From Roseateles sp. XES5 (lineage in GTDB: Bacteria > Pseudomonadota > Alphaproteobacteria > Rhizobiales > Rhizobiaceae): a stretch of 64,000 nucleotides of DNA. Below the pieces are notes generated by a model. The model was not told where the DNA came from, searched no databases, and saw only the letters and a list, made by a program, of their open reading frames with translations. Positions 15,751 through 25,960 of this stretch are shown here, piece after piece. A program made the translations under genes and the position numbers. Numbering within the stretch: position 1 is the stretch's first letter; each line of letters starts with the position of its first letter. The DNA lies in contig NZ_CP084752.1 of the NCBI RefSeq assembly GCF_020535545.1, positions 2,091,501-2,155,500 on the forward strand. Direction: 5' to 3'.

Positions 15751-16647
15751 ATGACCCATCATGGCAGAGGCAAGCCGCCCCGCGTCGGTGACAACAGGAT
15801 TTTCCGCCGGAGCCTGCTGGCCGTCGTGCTCCTGCTCGTCGCTCTGATGATCGTCGCGCCGCTCGCCGTGATCGCGGTCGAGGCCTTTTCGCGCGGTATT
15901 GCCTATTTCGGGGCATCCATCGCCGATCCGGATACGCGGCACGCCATCCTGCTGACGGTCGTCACGGCGCTGATCGCCGTGCCGATCAACACGGCCTTCG
16001 GCGTTGCCGCGGCCTGGGCGATCACCAAACACGATTTTCCGGGCAAACGGCTGCTCACCGTCATCATCGAGATTCCCTTCTCGGTCTCGCCCATCGTGGC
16101 GGGCGTGTCCTATCTCTTCGTCTATGGCCTTCAGGGCCTCTTTGGGCATCTCCTGCAGACGGCGGAGATCAAGATCATCTTTGCGGTGCCGGGCATCGTG
16201 CTGGCCACGGTCTTCGTCACCTTCCCCTTCGTGGCGCGCGAGCTGATCCCGCTGATGCAGGCCCAGGGCCGCGATCTCGAAGAGGCGGCGACCTCGCTCG
16301 GGGCGAGCGGCTGGCGGACGTTCTTCTCCGTCACGCTGCCCAATATCAAATGGGCGATGCTCTATGGCGTGGTGCTCTGCAATTCGCGCGTCATGGGCGA
16401 ATTCGGGGCGGTCTCGGTCGTCTCGGGCAATATCCGCGGCCAGACCAACACGCTGCCGCTGCATATCGAACTGCTCTATCACGATTACAACGCGGCCGGT
16501 TCCTTTGCCGCCGCATCCATTCTCGCGGGCCTTGCCATCGTCACGCTCGTCGCCAAGGTGGCGCTGGAGCGACAGGGCGCGGGCCGCGTGCAGCGCCCCT
16601 CGGCCCTTGCGGGCGCAGACAGCATCACTCCGGAGGTCAAGCCGTGA
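15751..16647 (+). CDS. cysW: sulfate ABC transporter permease CysW
   Basis: Second permease of the sulfate importer, 298 residues with about six membrane helices. The EAA loop reads [31 protein letters not shown], and the downstream [36 protein letters not shown] segment identifies CysW. The start lies 2 bp after the cysT stop. Its end overlaps the cysA GTG start in GTGA, indicating coupled translation. The C-terminus (LEVKP-type tail) extends past the last helix. Confidence 0.96.
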   Translation: MTHHGRGKPPRVGDNRIFRRSLLAVVLLLVALMIVAPLAVIAVEAFSRGIAYFGASIADPDTRHAILLTVVTALIAVPINTAFGVAAAWAITKHDFPGKRLLTVIIEIPFSVSPIVAGVSYLFVYGLQGLFGHLLQTAEIKIIFAVPGIVLATVFVTFPFVARELIPLMQAQGRDLEEAATSLGASGWRTFFSVTLPNIKWAMLYGVVLCNSRVMGEFGAVSVVSGNIRGQTNTLPLHIELLYHDYNAAGSFAAASILAGLAIVTLVAKVALERQGAGRVQRPSALAGADSITPEVKP

Positions 16648-17666
16648 AAATCCGTCTCGATAACGTGGTCAAGGAATTCGAGACCTTCCGCGCCGTGCAC
16701 GGCGTCTCGCTCGATATCGAGAGCGGGGAGCTGGTCGCGCTGCTCGGCCCCTCCGGTTCCGGCAAGACGACGATCCTGCGCATGGTCGCGGGCCTCGAAT
16801 ATGCCGATGCGGGCGCGATCTATTTCGGCGAGGAGAACGCGACGGACATTCCGGTGCGCGACCGCGGCGTCGGCTTCGTCTTCCAGCACTATGCGCTCTT
16901 CCCGCATATGACGCTCGGGGAGAACATCGCCTTCGGCATGAAGGTCTCCAAGATCAAGCGCACGCCGCAGGCGATCGAGGCGCGCGTCAGGGAACTGCTC
17001 GATCTCGTGCAACTCGGTGGGCTGAAGGACCGCTTCCCGCCCCAGCTCAGCGGCGGCCAGCGCCAGCGCATTGCCCTGGCCCGCGCCCTGGCCGTGGAGC
17101 CGCGCGTGCTGCTGCTGGACGAGCCCTTCGGCGCCCTGGATGCCAAGGTGCGCAAGGAACTGCGCCGCTGGCTGCGCCGCCTGCATGACGAGCTGCACAT
17201 CACCAGCCTCTTCGTCACGCACGACCAGGAAGAGGCTCTGGAGGTGGCTGACCGCGTCGTCATCCTCAACAAGGGACGGATCGTGCAGGAAGGCACGCCG
17301 GAAGCGGTCTGCCGCAATCCGGCCGATGCCTTCGTGATGAACTTCCTTGGCGACGCCAACCGGCTCGATGCGGATATCCGCGGCGGCAAGGCCTATGTCG
17401 AGGACGTCGCCTTCGAGGCGGAGGGCGTGGCCGATGGCGGCGGGCAGATCCTCTTCCGTCCGGCCGACGTCACCTGGCGCGAGGACGGGCAAGGCATCGC
17501 CGCGAAGATCGTCCGGGTCATCGACCGGCCGGATTCGCGCCGCGTGCTGGCGCTGACCGGCAGCGGCCAGCCCGTCGAGTTCGACACGGCGCCGGAATTC
17601 CCGCACCGCAAGGGCGAGGCAGGCTTCATCGAGATCCGCCGGCCGCGTGTCTACGCGGCGGCGTAA
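16644..17666 (+). CDS. cysA: sulfate/molybdate ABC transporter ATP-binding protein
   Basis: ATPase that energises the CysTW permease. The 340-residue protein has Walker [10 protein letters not shown] (residues 35-43), the Q-loop [13 protein letters not shown], signature [15 protein letters not shown], Walker [14 protein letters not shown] and the H-loop [13 protein letters not shown]. The C-terminal ~110 residues form the regulatory OB-like domain ([13 protein letters not shown]). The GTG start at 16644 overlaps the cysW stop and has GGAGG about 9 nt upstream. It ends 4 bp before the stop of the convergent tlpA gene. Confidence 0.96.
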   Translation: MKIRLDNVVKEFETFRAVHGVSLDIESGELVALLGPSGSGKTTILRMVAGLEYADAGAIYFGEENATDIPVRDRGVGFVFQHYALFPHMTLGENIAFGMKVSKIKRTPQAIEARVRELLDLVQLGGLKDRFPPQLSGGQRQRIALARALAVEPRVLLLDEPFGALDAKVRKELRRWLRRLHDELHITSLFVTHDQEEALEVADRVVILNKGRIVQEGTPEAVCRNPADAFVMNFLGDANRLDADIRGGKAYVEDVAFEAEGVADGGGQILFRPADVTWREDGQGIAAKIVRVIDRPDSRRVLALTGSGQPVEFDTAPEFPHRKGEAGFIEIRRPRVYAAA

Positions 17667-17670
17667 GACC

Positions 17671-18345
17671 TCAGCTCTTCGGCGCCGCCAGCGCGGCGTT
17701 GATGAGCGCCTTGGCGTCTTCGCTGTCCCAGGCGGCAGGGCCGTTCATGGCGGAGATCAGGCAGCCCTTGTCGTCCATCAGCAGCGTGACGGGCAGGCCG
17801 AAGGCGAGGCCTTCCTTCTTCAGCGTGTTGAAGACGCCCATCGAGGCATCGCGATAGTAGCCGAGGTCGTGGACCTTGGTTTCGTCGAGGAAGGCCTTCG
17901 GCTTCTCATCGTCGCCGGTGTCGATATTGATCGCCACGACCTCGAACTTTTCGCTGCCGAGATCCTTCTGAAGCGCGTTGAGCGCCGGCATTTCCTCGCG
18001 GCAGGGCACGCACCAGGTGGCCCAGAGATTGACCAGCAGCGTCTTGCCCGCAAAGTCCGCCATGGTCTTCTTCTTGCCGTCCGGGCCGTCGAAGACGAGG
18101 TCGGGCAGGGGGCGATGTTCGTCGACGGTGCGCATGGCGGCGACCTGGCCCTTGGAGAAGGGGGTGATCGCGGCGGCTTTTTCCGCGGCCAGCGCGCAGG
18201 CGGCCGGATCGGCAGAGGCGACCGCGCCATTGCCAGACAGGCTTTCCTTCACGTATATCGCAGCACCACCGGCGAGAAGGCCGGCAAGCCCGGCAATGGC
18301 GACCAGCTTGCCCGCGGGCAGGCCGAGTTTCTTCTTCACTGACAT
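17671..18345 (-). CDS. tlpA: TlpA-type membrane-anchored thiol:disulfide interchange protein
   Basis: A periplasmic thioredoxin-like reductase tethered by one N-terminal helix (residues 13-31). The thioredoxin domain holds the redox motif W111-C112-V113-P114-C115 after LLVNLWAT, and the cis-proline region LPVTLLMDDKG. An extra cysteine pair member (AACALAAEKA, C50) and a late Cys (DDKGCLI) are typical of TlpA, which helps metallate cytochrome oxidase in rhizobia. The ATG at 18345 follows TGGAGAA, and a start seven codons earlier is less likely. It is divergent from argH with a 23-bp gap, so the promoters must overlap the coding ends. Confidence 0.92.
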   Translation of the reverse strand: MSVKKKLGLPAGKLVAIAGLAGLLAGGAAIYVKESLSGNGAVASADPAACALAAEKAAAITPFSKGQVAAMRTVDEHRPLPDLVFDGPDGKKKTMADFAGKTLLVNLWATWCVPCREEMPALNALQKDLGSEKFEVVAINIDTGDDEKPKAFLDETKVHDLGYYRDASMGVFNTLKKEGLAFGLPVTLLMDDKGCLISAMNGPAAWDSEDAKALINAALAAPKS

Positions 18346-18368
18346 TTCATTCTCCAGGATAGGCACCC

Positions 18369-19772
18369 ATGGCAGACGGCACTTCCGAGACGAAATCCTC
18401 GAACCAGATGTGGGGCGGCCGTTTCGCCTCGGGACCGGATGCGATCATGGAGGAGATAAATGCCTCCATCGGCTTCGACAAGAAGCTTTACGCCCAGGAC
18501 ATCCGCGGCTCAAAGGCGCATGCGGAAATGCTCGCCCATCAGGGCATCATTTCGGCGGACGATAAGGAAAAGATCGTTCACGGTCTCGACACGATCCTGT
18601 CAGAGATCGAAAGCGGCGCCTTCGAGTTCTCGCGCAAGCTGGAAGACATCCACATGAACGTGGAAGCCCGGCTGGCGACGCTGATCGGCCCCGCCGCCGG
18701 ACGCCTGCACACCGCCCGCTCGCGCAACGACCAGGTGGCGCTCGACTTCCGCCTCTGGGTGAAGGAGGAGCTGCAGAAGACCGAGAGGATGCTGACCGGC
18801 CTCATCGCCGCCTTCCTCGACCGCGCGGAAGAGCACGCCGAGACCGTGATGCCCGGCTTTACCCACCTTCAGACCGCGCAGCCCGTGACCTTCGGTCACC
18901 ATTGCATGGCCTATGTGGAAATGTTCGGCCGCGACCGCCAGCGCGTGCGCCACGCCATCGAGCATCTCGACGAAAGCCCCATCGGCGCGGCCGCGCTTGC
19001 CGGCACGGGCTATGCCATCGACCGCCACATGACGGCCAAGGCCCTCGGCTTTCGCGAGCCGACGCGCAACTCCATCGACACCGTGTCCGACCGCGACTTC
19101 GCGCTGGAATTCCTCTCCATCGCCGCCATCGCGTCGGTCCATCTGTCGCGCCTTGCCGAAGAGATCGTCATCTGGTCGACGCCGCAGTTCGGCTTCATCC
19201 GCCTGTCGGATGCCTTCTCGACCGGTTCCTCCATCATGCCGCAAAAGAAGAACCCCGATGCCGCCGAGCTGGTGCGCGCCAAGACGGGCCGCATCAACGG
19301 CTCGCTGATCGCGCTCTTGACGGTCATGAAGGGCCTGCCGCTCGCCTATTCGAAGGACATGCAGGAAGACAAGGAACAGGTCTTCGATGCCGCCGAGAGC
19401 CTGGAGCTCGCCATCGCCGCGATGACCGGCATGGTGCGCGACATGACGATCCGCACCGACCGGATGAAGGCGGCCGCCGGTTCCGGCTATTCCACCGCGA
19501 CGGACCTTGCCGACTGGCTGGTGCGCGAGGCGGGCCTGCCGTTCCGCGATGCTCACCATGTCACCGGCCGCGCCGTGGCGCTTGCCGAAAGCAAGGGTTG
19601 CGACCTTTCGGACCTGGCGCTGGACGACCTGCAGGCGATCCATGCCTCGATCACCGCTGACGTCTACACCGTGCTGACGGTGGAGGCCTCGGTCGCCAGC
19701 CGCAAGAGCTATGGCGGCACCGCGCCGTCGGAAGTCAGGAAGCAGATCGCCTGGTGGCGGCAGCGGAACTGA
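18369..19772 (+). CDS. argH: argininosuccinate lyase
   Basis: Last step of arginine synthesis: argininosuccinate to arginine and fumarate. The 467-residue cytosolic protein carries HMNVEARL and [18 protein letters not shown]. It has [14 protein letters not shown] and the fumarase/aspartase superfamily signature [12 protein letters not shown] at residues 286-297. AGGATAGG precedes the ATG at 18369. Length is standard. It is followed by the small lipoprotein gene and lysA, a conserved rhizobial order. Confidence 0.97.
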   Translation: MADGTSETKSSNQMWGGRFASGPDAIMEEINASIGFDKKLYAQDIRGSKAHAEMLAHQGIISADDKEKIVHGLDTILSEIESGAFEFSRKLEDIHMNVEARLATLIGPAAGRLHTARSRNDQVALDFRLWVKEELQKTERMLTGLIAAFLDRAEEHAETVMPGFTHLQTAQPVTFGHHCMAYVEMFGRDRQRVRHAIEHLDESPIGAAALAGTGYAIDRHMTAKALGFREPTRNSIDTVSDRDFALEFLSIAAIASVHLSRLAEEIVIWSTPQFGFIRLSDAFSTGSSIMPQKKNPDAAELVRAKTGRINGSLIALLTVMKGLPLAYSKDMQEDKEQVFDAAESLELAIAAMTGMVRDMTIRTDRMKAAAGSGYSTATDLADWLVREAGLPFRDAHHVTGRAVALAESKGCDLSDLALDDLQAIHASITADVYTVLTVEASVASRKSYGGTAPSEVRKQIAWWRQRN

Positions 19773-19875
19773 TCAAGGCGCTTGCAGGACTCATCATTAG
19801 ATTAAGGGTGCACAAGGGCGGGCGAATTCGCTAAGGATGATGCCCACCCGACACCGGCAATTCCAGGGAACGCTT

Positions 19876-20061
19876 ATGACACGCATCGACATCGGCAGGC
19901 TGGCTCTCGTGCTTTGCCTTTCCGCGGCGGTTCTGACCGCCTGTGGCCGCAAGGGCGATCTCGACCTGCCGGGCGGCGGAAAGCCGGTTTACAAGACCAT
20001 CAAGGGCAAGAAGGTCGAGCAGGTCGAAGACAAGCCCTTCATCCTTGATCCCCTTCTCTGA
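19876..20061 (+). CDS. small lipoprotein (LptM-like)
   Basis: A 61-residue precursor with an N-terminal hydrophobic signal and a lipobox LTAC near residue 22. The mature part begins CGRKGDLDLPGG and is followed by a short hydrophilic tail (KGKKVEQVEDKPF). The CGxKGxLxLP start is the hallmark of the argH/lysA-linked small lipoproteins, of which the E. coli member LptM (YifL) assists LptD assembly. Applying that function here is inference. I use the ATG at 19876; an upstream in-frame start would put charged residues before the signal. It lies 12 bp before lysA. Confidence 0.85.
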   Translation: MTRIDIGRLALVLCLSAAVLTACGRKGDLDLPGGGKPVYKTIKGKKVEQVEDKPFILDPLL

Positions 20062-20073
20062 CGGACAACACGC

Positions 20074-21342
20074 GTGAACCATTTCGAGCATCGTGACGGC
20101 GTCCTCCATGCGGAGGATGTGCCGGTTCCGGAAATCGCCAAGGCGGTCGGCACCCCCTTCTACGTCTATTCGACGGCAACGCTGGAACGGCACTACAAGG
20201 TGTTCTCCAAGGCCTTCGACGGTGTGGATGCGCTGGTGTGCTACGCCATGAAGGCGAATTCCAACCAGGCGGTGCTGCGCACGCTCGCCCGGCTCGGCGC
20301 GGGCATCGACGTGGTCTCCGAAGGCGAACTGCGCCGGGCGCTCGCCGCCGGCGTTCCCGCCTCGCGCATCATGTTCTCGGGTGTCGGCAAGACGCCGCGC
20401 GAGATGGACCTGGCGCTCGAAGCCGGCATCTACTGCTTCAACGTCGAATCCGAGCCGGAGCTGGAAGTGCTGAACGCCCGCGCCGTGAAAGCCGGCAAGG
20501 TGGCGCACGTTTCCTTCCGCATCAATCCTGACGTCGATGCCCGCACCCATGCGAAGATCTCGACGGGCAAGAAGGAAAACAAGTTCGGCATCTCCTGGGA
20601 GCGCGCCCGCGCCGTCTATGCCCGCGCGGCCAGCCTTCCGGGCATCAAGGTGACCGGCATCGACATGCATATCGGTAGCCAGATCACCGAGCTGCAGCCC
20701 TTCGACGATGCCTTCCGGCTGCTGCGCGAGCTCGTCGAGACGCTGCGCGCCGACGGCCATGTCGTCGACCATGTCGATGTCGGCGGCGGCCTCGGCATTC
20801 CCTACAAGACGGACAACGCGCCGCCGCCGTTGCCGGATGCCTATGCGGAGATCGTCAAGAACCAGCTCAAGGGGCTGAACTGCAAGATCGTCACGGAGCC
20901 CGGCCGCCTGATCGTCGGCAATGCCGGCATCCTCGTGACCGAAGTCATCTATGTGAAGGATGGCGGCGAGAAGACCTTCGTCATCGTCGATGCGGCGATG
21001 AACGACCTCATTCGCCCGACGCTCTACGAGGCCTGGCACGAAATCCAGCCGGTCGTCATTTCCGCCGCCAATGCGCCGCGCATCCGCGCCGATGTCGTTG
21101 GCCCGGTCTGCGAGACGGGCGACTATCTGGCGCAGGACCGCGAGATGGCGCAGCCGAAGCCCGGTGACCTCATCGCCGTCGGTTCGGCCGGCGCCTATGG
21201 CGCGGTGCAGGCAGGCACCTATAACAGCCGCCTGCTGATTCCGGAGGTGCTGGTCAACGGGTCGCAGTTCCATGTCATCCGCCCCAGGCTCTCCTACGAC
21301 GACCTGATCGGGCTCGATTCCATGCCGGACTGGCTCGCCTGA
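20074..21342 (+). CDS. lysA: diaminopimelate decarboxylase
   Basis: PLP enzyme that decarboxylates meso-diaminopimelate to lysine. The 422-residue protein has the PLP lysine in CYAMKANSNQ (K60) and the SEGELRRAL and GVGKT blocks. It also has the HIGSQ motif (DMHIGSQITE), the glycine-rich phosphate loop VGGGLGIPY, EPGRLIVGNAG, and the active-site cysteine in VCETGDYLA. GTG start at 20074. It is the last gene of argH-lipoprotein-lysA before the TIGR02302 gene. Confidence 0.97.
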   Translation: MNHFEHRDGVLHAEDVPVPEIAKAVGTPFYVYSTATLERHYKVFSKAFDGVDALVCYAMKANSNQAVLRTLARLGAGIDVVSEGELRRALAAGVPASRIMFSGVGKTPREMDLALEAGIYCFNVESEPELEVLNARAVKAGKVAHVSFRINPDVDARTHAKISTGKKENKFGISWERARAVYARAASLPGIKVTGIDMHIGSQITELQPFDDAFRLLRELVETLRADGHVVDHVDVGGGLGIPYKTDNAPPPLPDAYAEIVKNQLKGLNCKIVTEPGRLIVGNAGILVTEVIYVKDGGEKTFVIVDAAMNDLIRPTLYEAWHEIQPVVISAANAPRIRADVVGPVCETGDYLAQDREMAQPKPGDLIAVGSAGAYGAVQAGTYNSRLLIPEVLVNGSQFHVIRPRLSYDDLIGLDSMPDWLA

Positions 21343-21431
21343 CCCGTTCACGATTTTGCGCGTGCCCTCGTCTTCGCCACAAAGCATGTTATCTTCCGGG
21401 CAAGGCAACGAGCGGCGAAGAGCGATGAACC

Positions 21432-24044
21432 ATGGCGATTGAAACGCAGCGCAAGGGGGACGTGCCCGGCAATTCGCTGGCGCGCCGGCTTGCGGGCAAG
21501 CGCCTCGTCGCACGGATCGTCCTTTTCCTTGAGGCTCTGGCGCCGCGCCTGCTGCCGATTCTTCTCCTGGTGGCGGGGTTCCTGGCGCTCACCTGGTTCG
21601 GCTATTTCCGCCATGTGCCGGCCTGGCTGCATATCGCGACGCTGGCCACCTTCGCCCTCGGTCTCATCGGTCTTCTCCTGCGCCTGCGCGGCATGGCGTG
21701 GCCCTCGCTCGACAGCGCGGACCGCATGCTGGAGGCGCGCAATGCGCTCGCCCATCAGGCGATCCGCGTGCAGGACGACCGACCGGCGGCGGGCGATGCC
21801 TTTGCCGAAGCGCTCTGGCGCGAACACCAGGCCCGCATGGCGCGCCAGATCGGGGCCTTGAGAACCGGTGCGCCCGAACCCGATATCGCCCGGCATGACC
21901 GTCACGCTTTGCGCGCCGTCCCGGTGCTGCTCCTCGCCATCGCCTTTGCCTTCTCCTATTCCAACCGCGCCGGCATGCTGGCCGATGTCGTCTCCCTGCG
22001 GACGCCGACCGAGGCGGCGGCGGATGTGCGCATCGATGCCTGGGTGACGCCGCCCGCGCATACGGCGCGCGCACCCGTCTTCCTCACCGGCAGCGGGCAG
22101 GGCGCGCCCGCCGACGCGACGAAGGGCGAGATCCGCATTCCGCAGTTCAGCGAACTCACGGTGCGCGTGACCGGCGGCAGCGGCGACGAAAAGGTCAGCT
22201 ATCAGGCGGCCGGCGAAAGCGTGGCCGTCGCCATCCGTCCCGAGGAGGAAAAGCCGAAGGACGAGAAGGCGGATGCGGCGAAAAGCGCGGCGAAAGTCCC
22301 TGCAACGGCCGTCACCGGCGCCAAGACCATGCGCTACAGGATTTTGAAGGACGGTACTCTGACGGTCGATGGCCGTAGCTGGACCTTCTCCGTCATTCCC
22401 GATCGCGTACCGGAAATCGCCTTCGACGGCATTCCGAAGCCGACGGTCGCATCCGCACTGGAGATTTCGTTCCTCGCCAAGGACGACTACGGGCTTCAGG
22501 AAGCCCATGCCGAGATCGTGCCTGTCGATACGCCGAAGGACGCCCGCCCGCTCTATCCGCTGCCGGAATACAGGCTCGACCTGCCGCGCCGCGCCGCGCG
22601 CGAGGCCAAGGGCACGACGAGCCGTAACCTGTCCGAACATCCGCTCTCCGGCAAGCGCGTGAAGATCACGCTCGTCGCGACGGATGCGGCGGGACAGGAA
22701 GGGCGCAGCCAGCCCGTGGAAATGGTGCTGCCGGCGCGCGCCTTCTTCGAGCCGCTGGCCGGTGCCGTCGCCGAGCAGCGGCAGGTTTTCGCGCTCGACG
22801 CGAACCAGTTGCCCTATGCCATCGCGCTCAACGAGGCGCTGACGATCCGGCCGGAGGAGACGATCCCCAATCTCACGCATTTCCTGCTGCTGCAGTCGGC
22901 CAATGCGCGCATGAAGCTCTCCCGCACGGAGGACCAGATGCGCGAGACGGCGGATTACCTCTGGGAGATCGCGCTTGGCATCGAGGACGGCAACCTGTCG
23001 CTTGCCGATCGCCGCCTGCGCGACGCGCAGAAGGCGCTGTCCGAGGCGCTGGAACGCAATGCCTCCGATGAGGAGATCGCCAAGCTGATGAAGGAACTGC
23101 GGGACGCGATGCAGGCCTATATGGAGGAGCTCGCCCGGCAGGCTGCCAAGAACGGCCAGATGCAGCAGAATGCCCAGCAGCAGGGCCAGATCCTGCGTCA
23201 GCAGGACTTGCAGCGCATGATGGACCAGATCGAGAACCTGGCGCGGTCCGGCGCACGGGATCAGGCGCAGCAGATGCTGTCCGATCTCCAGCGCATGATG
23301 AACAACCTGCAGGCCGGCCGTCCGCAGCAAGGACAAGGCCAGCAGAACGACGCCATGCGCCAGCAGATGGACAAGCTCGGCGCGCTGGTGCAGCAGCAGC
23401 AGAAGCTGATGGAAGAGACGTTCAAGCTCGACCAGGCGCTGCGCGACCGCCAGCAGCGCGGCGATCCCATGCCGGGCGAAGAGGGCGAGCCGCAGCCGGG
23501 CGACGACGGCGCCGGCCAGCAGCAGACCGATCAGATGACCGCCGATCAGCTCCGCGACGCGCTGAAGAAGCTGCAGGAGAAGCAGGACGGCATCGGCAAG
23601 CAGCTCGGCGAGTTGCAGGAGGCGCTGAAGGGCATGGGCCTCGAGCCCGGTGAAGGGTTTGGCCAGGCCGGCCGCGAGATGAAGGGCGCTTCCGAGGCCC
23701 TCGGCGAGGGGCAGGGCGAATCGGCCGTCGGCAGCCAGGGCCGCGCGCTGGAGGCGCTGCGTCAGGGCGCGCAGAACATGATGAGCCAGATGCAGGCGAT
23801 GGGCCAGGGCCAGGGACCGGGCGAAGGCATGCCGCAGGCGGGCCGCAACGGGCGCGATCCGCTCGGCCGCGAGCGCACCGTCAACGGCCAGGGACCGGAT
23901 TTTGGCGGGCCGACGAAGATCCCGGAAGAGATCGACATCCAGCGGGCGCGGGAAATTCTCGACGAGATCAGGCGCCGGCTCGGCACGGGCGCCGCACCGG
24001 GGCTGGAGCGGGATTATCTCGAACGGCTGCTCGGGATTCGTTGA
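21432..24044 (+). CDS. TIGR02302 family protein (large membrane-anchored coiled-coil protein)
   Basis: An 870-residue protein of a family confined to alphaproteobacteria, function unknown. Two or three membrane helices lie in the first 100 residues and another near residue 160. A periplasmic-looking middle follows (SFxxxPDRVPEIAFDG, KDDYGLQEAHAEIVP). The last third is extremely Gln/Met/Gly-rich with coiled-coil character (MQQNAQQQGQILRQQDLQRMM and QQMLSDLQRMMNNLQAG). It ends with the family block EIDIQRAREILDEIRRRLG. Start ATG at 21432. It converges on the receiver gene with no gap: its stop abuts that gene's stop. Confidence 0.9.
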   Translation: MAIETQRKGDVPGNSLARRLAGKRLVARIVLFLEALAPRLLPILLLVAGFLALTWFGYFRHVPAWLHIATLATFALGLIGLLLRLRGMAWPSLDSADRMLEARNALAHQAIRVQDDRPAAGDAFAEALWREHQARMARQIGALRTGAPEPDIARHDRHALRAVPVLLLAIAFAFSYSNRAGMLADVVSLRTPTEAAADVRIDAWVTPPAHTARAPVFLTGSGQGAPADATKGEIRIPQFSELTVRVTGGSGDEKVSYQAAGESVAVAIRPEEEKPKDEKADAAKSAAKVPATAVTGAKTMRYRILKDGTLTVDGRSWTFSVIPDRVPEIAFDGIPKPTVASALEISFLAKDDYGLQEAHAEIVPVDTPKDARPLYPLPEYRLDLPRRAAREAKGTTSRNLSEHPLSGKRVKITLVATDAAGQEGRSQPVEMVLPARAFFEPLAGAVAEQRQVFALDANQLPYAIALNEALTIRPEETIPNLTHFLLLQSANARMKLSRTEDQMRETADYLWEIALGIEDGNLSLADRRLRDAQKALSEALERNASDEEIAKLMKELRDAMQAYMEELARQAAKNGQMQQNAQQQGQILRQQDLQRMMDQIENLARSGARDQAQQMLSDLQRMMNNLQAGRPQQGQGQQNDAMRQQMDKLGALVQQQQKLMEETFKLDQALRDRQQRGDPMPGEEGEPQPGDDGAGQQQTDQMTADQLRDALKKLQEKQDGIGKQLGELQEALKGMGLEPGEGFGQAGREMKGASEALGEGQGESAVGSQGRALEALRQGAQNMMSQMQAMGQGQGPGEGMPQAGRNGRDPLGRERTVNGQGPDFGGPTKIPEEIDIQRAREILDEIRRRLGTGAAPGLERDYLERLLGIR

Positions 24045-24404
24045 TCAGGCGGCGAGCGCCTGCGCGACGGCGCGGCGGATATCCGGCAGGCTGAAGGGCT
24101 TGCTGACGACGTCGACGATCTTCGAGGCAAGGTCGTCGGCCCGCTCGCGCTGGTCGGCATAGCCGGTCATCAGCAGGATTTTCAGCGCGGGATGGGCGGC
24201 GGCGGCCTTGTGGGCAAGCTCGATGCCATCCATGACCGGCATGCGGATATCGGAGAGCAGCAGATCGAAGCCGCCGTCCGTCAGGGCATCGAGCCCGGCG
24301 GCGCCATCTGGCGCTTCGACGGTTTCATGGCCATCCAGCCTGAGGGCGCGTGCGACGAAGATGCGGAGCGAATCCTCGTCCTCGGTGATCAGAATCTTCG
24401 CCAT
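24045..24404 (-). CDS. single-domain response regulator (CpdR-like receiver)
   Basis: A 119-residue protein consisting only of a receiver domain. The acidic pocket is E8-D9, the phospho-acceptor is D52 in LLLSDIRMPVMDG, the conserved Thr is in LLMTGYAD, and the Lys is in VVSKPFSLPD. There is no output domain. Single receivers of this kind in alphaproteobacteria include CpdR, which controls ClpXP substrate delivery, and chemotaxis-type regulators; the sequence is CpdR-like, but I cannot decide the orthologue. No kinase gene is nearby. Confidence 0.9.
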   Translation of the reverse strand: MAKILITEDEDSLRIFVARALRLDGHETVEAPDGAAGLDALTDGGFDLLLSDIRMPVMDGIELAHKAAAAHPALKILLMTGYADQRERADDLASKIVDVVSKPFSLPDIRRAVAQALAA

Positions 24405-24503
24405 GGGGTATCCCTATCCGGTTGTCCGCCCTTGAAAAGACCAGACTTTCCTTGTCGATCCGTAAACGGCCGATGGGGGAATTTGGAGGGGAACCCGATA
24501 TGC

Positions 24504-25049
24504 CTATTCCGCGTCGCCTGTGACGACGCCGACAAAGGGCAGCTCGCGGAAGGCGTAGGCGACGTCCATGCCGTAGCCGACGACGAAATGGTCCGGGCAT
24601 TCGAAGCCGACATAATCTGCCTCAAGGTCCGTCTTGCGCTTCTCTCGCTTGTCGAGCAGCACGGCGATGGTGACGTTGCGCGCGCCGCGCGCATACATCA
24701 GCTCCTTGGCATAGCTGAGGGTACGGCCGGATTCGAGGATGTCGTCGATCAGCAGGATGTCGCGGCCATGCACGTCGCTATCGATGTCCTTGATGACCTT
24801 GACGCCCTGCGAGACCGTGCCGGCGCCATAGCTCGACAGGGTGATGAACTCGACTTCCGGCGCAAGGCCCGCCGCGTGCAGGGCGCGCGTCAGGTCGGCG
24901 GCGAAGATGAAGGAGCCCTTGAGAACGGCGATGACGAGCAGGTCCTGCGTCGGGCCGGCCGCGATCTGGGCCGCCAGCTCCTCGTTGCGCTGGGCGATCT
25001 GCCCGGCATCGTAGAGCGTTTCGATCTTCTTTCCGCGGACAATCTGCAT
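24504..25049 (-). CDS. hpt: hypoxanthine phosphoribosyltransferase
   Basis: Purine salvage enzyme converting hypoxanthine (and guanine) with PRPP to nucleotides. The 181-residue protein has the PRPP-binding loop DILLIDDILESGRTL, the VLKGSFIFAADL block and YVGFECPDHFVVGYGMD near the C-terminus, all diagnostic. I start at the ATG at 25049, giving the normal family length; the frame is open further but lacks homologous sequence. It is followed by the receiver gene on the same strand, 99 bp away. Confidence 0.94.
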   Translation of the reverse strand: MQIVRGKKIETLYDAGQIAQRNEELAAQIAAGPTQDLLVIAVLKGSFIFAADLTRALHAAGLAPEVEFITLSSYGAGTVSQGVKVIKDIDSDVHGRDILLIDDILESGRTLSYAKELMYARGARNVTIAVLLDKREKRKTDLEADYVGFECPDHFVVGYGMDVAYAFRELPFVGVVTGDAE

Positions 25050-25098
25050 CGCGAGGCGGCTCCCTGATGGCGAGGAACAAAGCAGCCGATTAGCACAG

Positions 25099-25773
25099 TC
25101 AGTTGGCGCGCGCACCCTCGCGGACAAAGGAAACCGAGACTTTCGGCACTTTTCCGCCGCCATGGGGGATGTGCAGGGCGAAGTGTTCGCTGCCGCCGGG
25201 GGCGAGCGTCACGGCATCGAGCGCGACACGGCGTTGGAACATGGCGCCCGTGCCTTCGACACGGATTTCCAGCGGGGGCAGCGCTTGGGTATCGCCGCCC
25301 CTGTTGTCGACCTTGCCGTAGACGGAGAGCACCTTCATGCCGTTGCGGTCGCTGAGCGCGGCGGTGACATCCGATACCTGCAGCACATCGCGTGAAGTGT
25401 CGGCGGCAAAAGCCTCCCGCAGCGCCGAAAGACCGCCGGCATAGGCGAAGACGAAGAGGAACGCGCCCGCGACGAGACCGGCGAAGGCTCGGCCGGGAAG
25501 GCATTGCAGACCGCGTTCGAAGAGCCGGGCGCAGGCAGCCGCGAGGCGGAACAGCGGATGCTGCGAAAGAGGCCGCGCCCTGGCGGAGCCGGCAGGGCGA
25601 CGGTTGTCGTTGGAGGTGCGGGCCGTGCCGCTGCGAATCACCACGAAATCGGCGTCGACCGTTTCGAGACGGGCCGGGAAGGGGCGGGCGTGTTTCTGTG
25701 CCGGGGCCTTCGGCTCCGGCGGCAGAAGGTCGATGCTGCCTTTCGCCTGCTGTTTCGCTTTGAAGGCGTTCAT
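25099..25773 (-). CDS. hypothetical membrane-anchored protein upstream of ftsE
   Basis: A 224-residue protein. The N-terminal ~70 residues are hydrophilic and disordered-looking (PPEPKAPAQKHARPFPARLE). One membrane helix follows at about residues 100-117 (AFAGLVAGAFLFVFAYAGGL). A C-terminal domain of about 100 residues has beta-rich character (VTAALSDRNGMKVLSVYGKVDNRG and LAPGGSEHFALHIPHGG), resembling the DUF3426-like domains of proteins encoded beside ftsE in alphaproteobacteria. A zinc-finger N-terminus seen in some relatives is absent. It is divergent from ftsE, 187 bp apart. Role unknown. Confidence 0.75.
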   Translation of the reverse strand: MNAFKAKQQAKGSIDLLPPEPKAPAQKHARPFPARLETVDADFVVIRSGTARTSNDNRRPAGSARARPLSQHPLFRLAAACARLFERGLQCLPGRAFAGLVAGAFLFVFAYAGGLSALREAFAADTSRDVLQVSDVTAALSDRNGMKVLSVYGKVDNRGGDTQALPPLEIRVEGTGAMFQRRVALDAVTLAPGGSEHFALHIPHGGGKVPKVSVSFVREGARAN

Positions 25774-25960
25774 CGCGAACTCCTCGCTTGCCGACTTTCG
25801 CGCAAAATCATCGGCGAAAAGTCGGGCATTGAATGAAATCCTTACGAAACGTAAACCATACTGGTTAATGCTTCGGAAACCCGACCGTGAAAGAGCCGCT
25901 TTCCTATGCGACGTCAGCCGCGGTGCCCTCGGGTGCCCGTCTCTAGAACCGGATTGACCA

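Noticed and set aside
21348..23336. Long minus-strand open frame opposite the TIGR02302 gene
   Set aside because: Antisense shadow; the plus-strand product matches a known family over its whole length.
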